Assembly: GCA_020536535.1 (NCBI GenBank)
Contig: JAHLWZ010000731.1
Coordinates: 11,744 to 54,671 of the forward strand
DNA length: 42,928 bases
Direction of reading: 5' to 3'
Source: Pelomyxa schiedti
Lineage: Eukaryota > Evosea > Pelobiontida > Pelomyxidae
Shown: positions 41,077-42,928 of the stretch, one piece after another
Layout: each line of letters starts with the position of its first letter
Position numbering within the stretch: the first letter of the stretch is position 1
Position numbers and translations under genes: made by a program
Notes under the pieces: generated by a model
Seen by the model: only the letters and a program-made list of their open reading frames with translations
Told to the model about the DNA's origin: nothing
Database searches by the model: none

Positions 41077-42410
41077 TGGGGCAGCAGCACGGCGAAGGGC
41101 GGGGGCGGGGGCACTTGGTCGTCCTCCTCCTCCTCGTCGTCGTCGTCATCGTCTGGGTCCGAGTCGGAGGGGGACGGGGACGAGGAGAGCGAGGGGACGA
41201 GGGAGAAGGTGAGGAGGCTGGGGGGGAACATCGAGTGCCTCAAGAGGGGGGGTCATTTCCACACCGACGCCGCCAGGGTGTTTAGGATGGCTGAGAAGGA
41301 AAGGGGCCATATCCCCGCTCCTGGTTTCCGTATCTTTACTCTCCCTTGCCCCCCCCACATCTCCCTATTTAGCTTATTTTCATTTTGATTGTTTTCTCTA
41401 CGGAATTGTCTATTGCTCATTACTTTAATTTTTGAGTACTTTACCTGGATACAACTAACAACATGTCAGCATATACATGTCCAAATGGCAGAGGTCTGAA
41501 AATAACTGAGCATTTTCAAGCGAAATTATTTGGATGGTGCCTTCTATCGTTCCGCATTGTTCCCAAGAAGGAGTCTGACGTGCAACACTTTCTCTCTGGC
41601 TTTCTCCAAGTATGGCTTGCCGATCAGGGCTATAATCGTAAAACATGCACCGTATGTATTGAAAACCATTGTCGCGAAAAACTTTCTAACAAACCCTCAA
41701 AGGGATGGCGTTGGACAGATATAAATGTGAAGCATGTCATGGTATCAGGTGATGGCTATATCAAAGGAATCGGCCGGGACCACGAGTCTATTGGTGAGGA
41801 CGAAGTTCTTGAGCAAATGTGCAGCACTGGAAACTACAGGCGCCTAGACAGACCTCTTGTACACCGCGTGAAGGGCCTTGATTCCGGCCTTCTTATCAAT
41901 TTGAAAGGACTACGCGGCCACGGCGGAGTCTCCATGCTTACACTCCATGATCAGAGGTTAGCCAAGATCCATCAGTTGTCCCACCCCGCTTCTCTTGTTC
42001 CTCCCTATGACCCATCGTCATGCACAACAACATCCACATCTTTCCCAGGATTCATTACACTGGAGTCAACACTCCCTTCATTGTCCTCATCCTCACCAAC
42101 AACACCGGCACCCTCAACCTCCTTGCCCTCCTCAACAGTACCACCCCTTACATCGGCATCGACACCGGCACCCTCAGTAATAACCACCTCGGGGCCGCTG
42201 TCAGAGTCACAAGGCCACACTACTGTTGATGAACAACACAGGTCCACTCCTTCTGCCAAGTCCACAACCACATCACAAACCCCTGTAACCACTTCTGCTG
42301 CTAAGCCCACAACCACATCAAAGACCCCTGTGCCCACTTCCGTCCCTAGTTCTGCACCAAAGCAAGCTCCCACTACAACAGCCCCATCCAATTCACATAC
42401 ACATACTTAG
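41077..42410 (+). CDS. Family N protein N1: acidic/Ser-rich exon plus Thr/Pro-rich tail, unknown
   Basis: The 5' end is unresolved; the conserved frame is open from 41077. It encodes a poly-Ser and acidic stretch (SGSESEGDGDEESEG), REKVRRLGGNIECLKR and HTDAARVFRMAEKE, then GHIPAPGF. The last blocks match N2 (SDAARVF, GHIPVPGF). A donor follows directly at 41330. An in-phase acceptor at 41469 leads to YTCPNGRGLKITEHF, QHFLSGFLQVWLADQ, KGWRWTDINVKHVMV, DGYIKGIGRDHESIG and HRVKGLDSGLLINL, and then a Ser/Thr/Pro-rich tail ending SNSHTHT. I do not recognise a domain. The mucin-like tail may be glycosylated or disordered; no signal peptide found. Confidence 0.5.
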
Positions 42411-42609
42411 CTTTACCCAGCCAAAAATTAACAGTTTCTTTTTTGATTTCTGTGCGTGTACTGACAGGGAGTTCGTACTGAAGCGAGATTAATCACTTTC
42501 ACATTTCCAAACGGCACATCAAATTATTTGGTGGTGACGAATGCCACGTGACCGGTTGTGTTGTGGCGAAAACAAAAACAGGTAATGAACCCAAAGTGGA
42601 ACAGAGTAG

Positions 42610-42928
42610 ATGGCCGCTGAGGGTGCCAAGTCCGTCGGAAAGTACGTCGTGGTAGTGGGTGACGACGACGATCCCACAATCCCGCCCGGCGAGGACAGCG
42701 ACGGCGGTTATGGGACGGACGACGACGACGACTACGACGATGGCGTGGCGGAAGAAGAGGAGGACGACGACGAGAGGGCGGTGGCTAGGAAGGTGGACAG
42801 GTTGCTCGAGGACGTGGAGAGTATGCCTGACCCCGAAATCGCCAGCGACGCGGCGAGGGTGTTTGTTGCTGCCAAGAGGGAAGGGGGCCACATTCCAGTC
42901 CCTGGGTTCCGTATGTGGCTAGCTCTAT
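42610..42928 (+). CDS. Family N protein N2, first exon, partial at window end
   Basis: The ATG at 42610 (MAAEGAKSVGKYVVVVG) opens an acidic exon with long Asp/Glu runs (TDDDDDYDDGVAEEEE), then RAVARKVDRLLEDVESM, SDAARVFVAAKREGGH and IPVPGF. A GTATGT donor follows at 42911, in the same phase and place as in N1. N1 and N2 are tandem paralogs. The remainder lies outside the window. N2 shows what an intact N1 5' end might look like, but the two N-termini are not clearly alike. Confidence 0.55.
   Translation, partial: MAAEGAKSVGKYVVVVGDDDDPTIPPGEDSDGGYGTDDDDDYDDGVAEEEEDDDERAVARKVDRLLEDVESMPDPEIASDAARVFVAAKREGGHIPVPGFRMWLAL

Noticed and set aside
41101-41160. A transmembrane helix made of Leu/Val runs
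   Set aside because: It appears only in the frame of the His-rich tract; the frame conserved with N2 encodes poly-Ser here, so the helix is probably a frame artefact.
42005-42391. A 128-codon minus-strand Val/Asp-rich frame
   Set aside because: Shadow of the Ser/Thr/Pro-rich tail of N1.
1-42928. tRNA, rRNA, CRISPR arrays, viral or prokaryotic operon structures
   Set aside because: None was recognised on either strand; the organisation is that of an intron-rich eukaryotic nuclear segment.

Overview
This is a gene-dense eukaryotic nuclear segment. Nearly every gene is cut by short GT-AG introns, mostly 28-150 nt. Proteins typical of eukaryotic cell biology follow one another: Cdc25, Ykt6, a Rho GTPase, WASH1, DXO/RAI1, type II pantothenate kinase and tRNase Z. 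Two multigene families that I do not recognise from other organisms recur, here called A and B. My best guess is a free-living amoebozoan, possibly an archamoeba such as Pelomyxa; this is inferred from gene content only. Exon boundaries were parsed by hand from frame continuity, splice signals and family motifs, and should be treated as models.

Layout. 1-4684: a family A 3' fragment (+), family A gene A1 (-) broken by a DNA transposon, and family B gene B1 (+) with a premature TAG; A1 and B1 start 48 bp apart. 4729-9028, all minus: a ubiquitin-like/ADP-ribosyltransferase fusion, a second ubiquitin-like protein, Cdc25 phosphatase and a small EF-hand protein. 9339-12064: tandem family A genes A2 and A3 (+). 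12773-15995 (-): a single-pass membrane protein and family B gene B2. 16050-20168: a Cdc123-like ATP-grasp protein (+), Ykt6 (-) and a Rho GTPase (+).

20222-23724 (+): a WD40 propeller fused to a polytopic membrane domain. 23817-28635 (+): four tandem Rab-like genes, H1-H4, whose nucleotide-binding motifs are eroded to different degrees and whose shared C-terminal extension resembles a SOCS box before a prenylation motif. 28775-36181 (+): a BAHD-type acyltransferase, DXO/RAI1 (intron 1 opens with an array of GTGAGT donors), WASH1 and pantothenate kinase. 36274-39000 (-): tRNase Z and A4. 39074-42928 (+): A5 and two tandem copies of a third unknown family (N1, N2), N2 running off the window.

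The genes do not form one pathway. Themes are membrane traffic and actin (Ykt6, Rab-like genes, WASH1, Rho), ubiquitin-related signalling (UBL, UBL-ART, SOCS-like extension), cell cycle (Cdc25, Cdc123-like) and rapidly evolving lineage-specific families. The strongest observations are the in-frame-excisable transposon in A1, the UBL-ART fusion and the Rab-like cluster.
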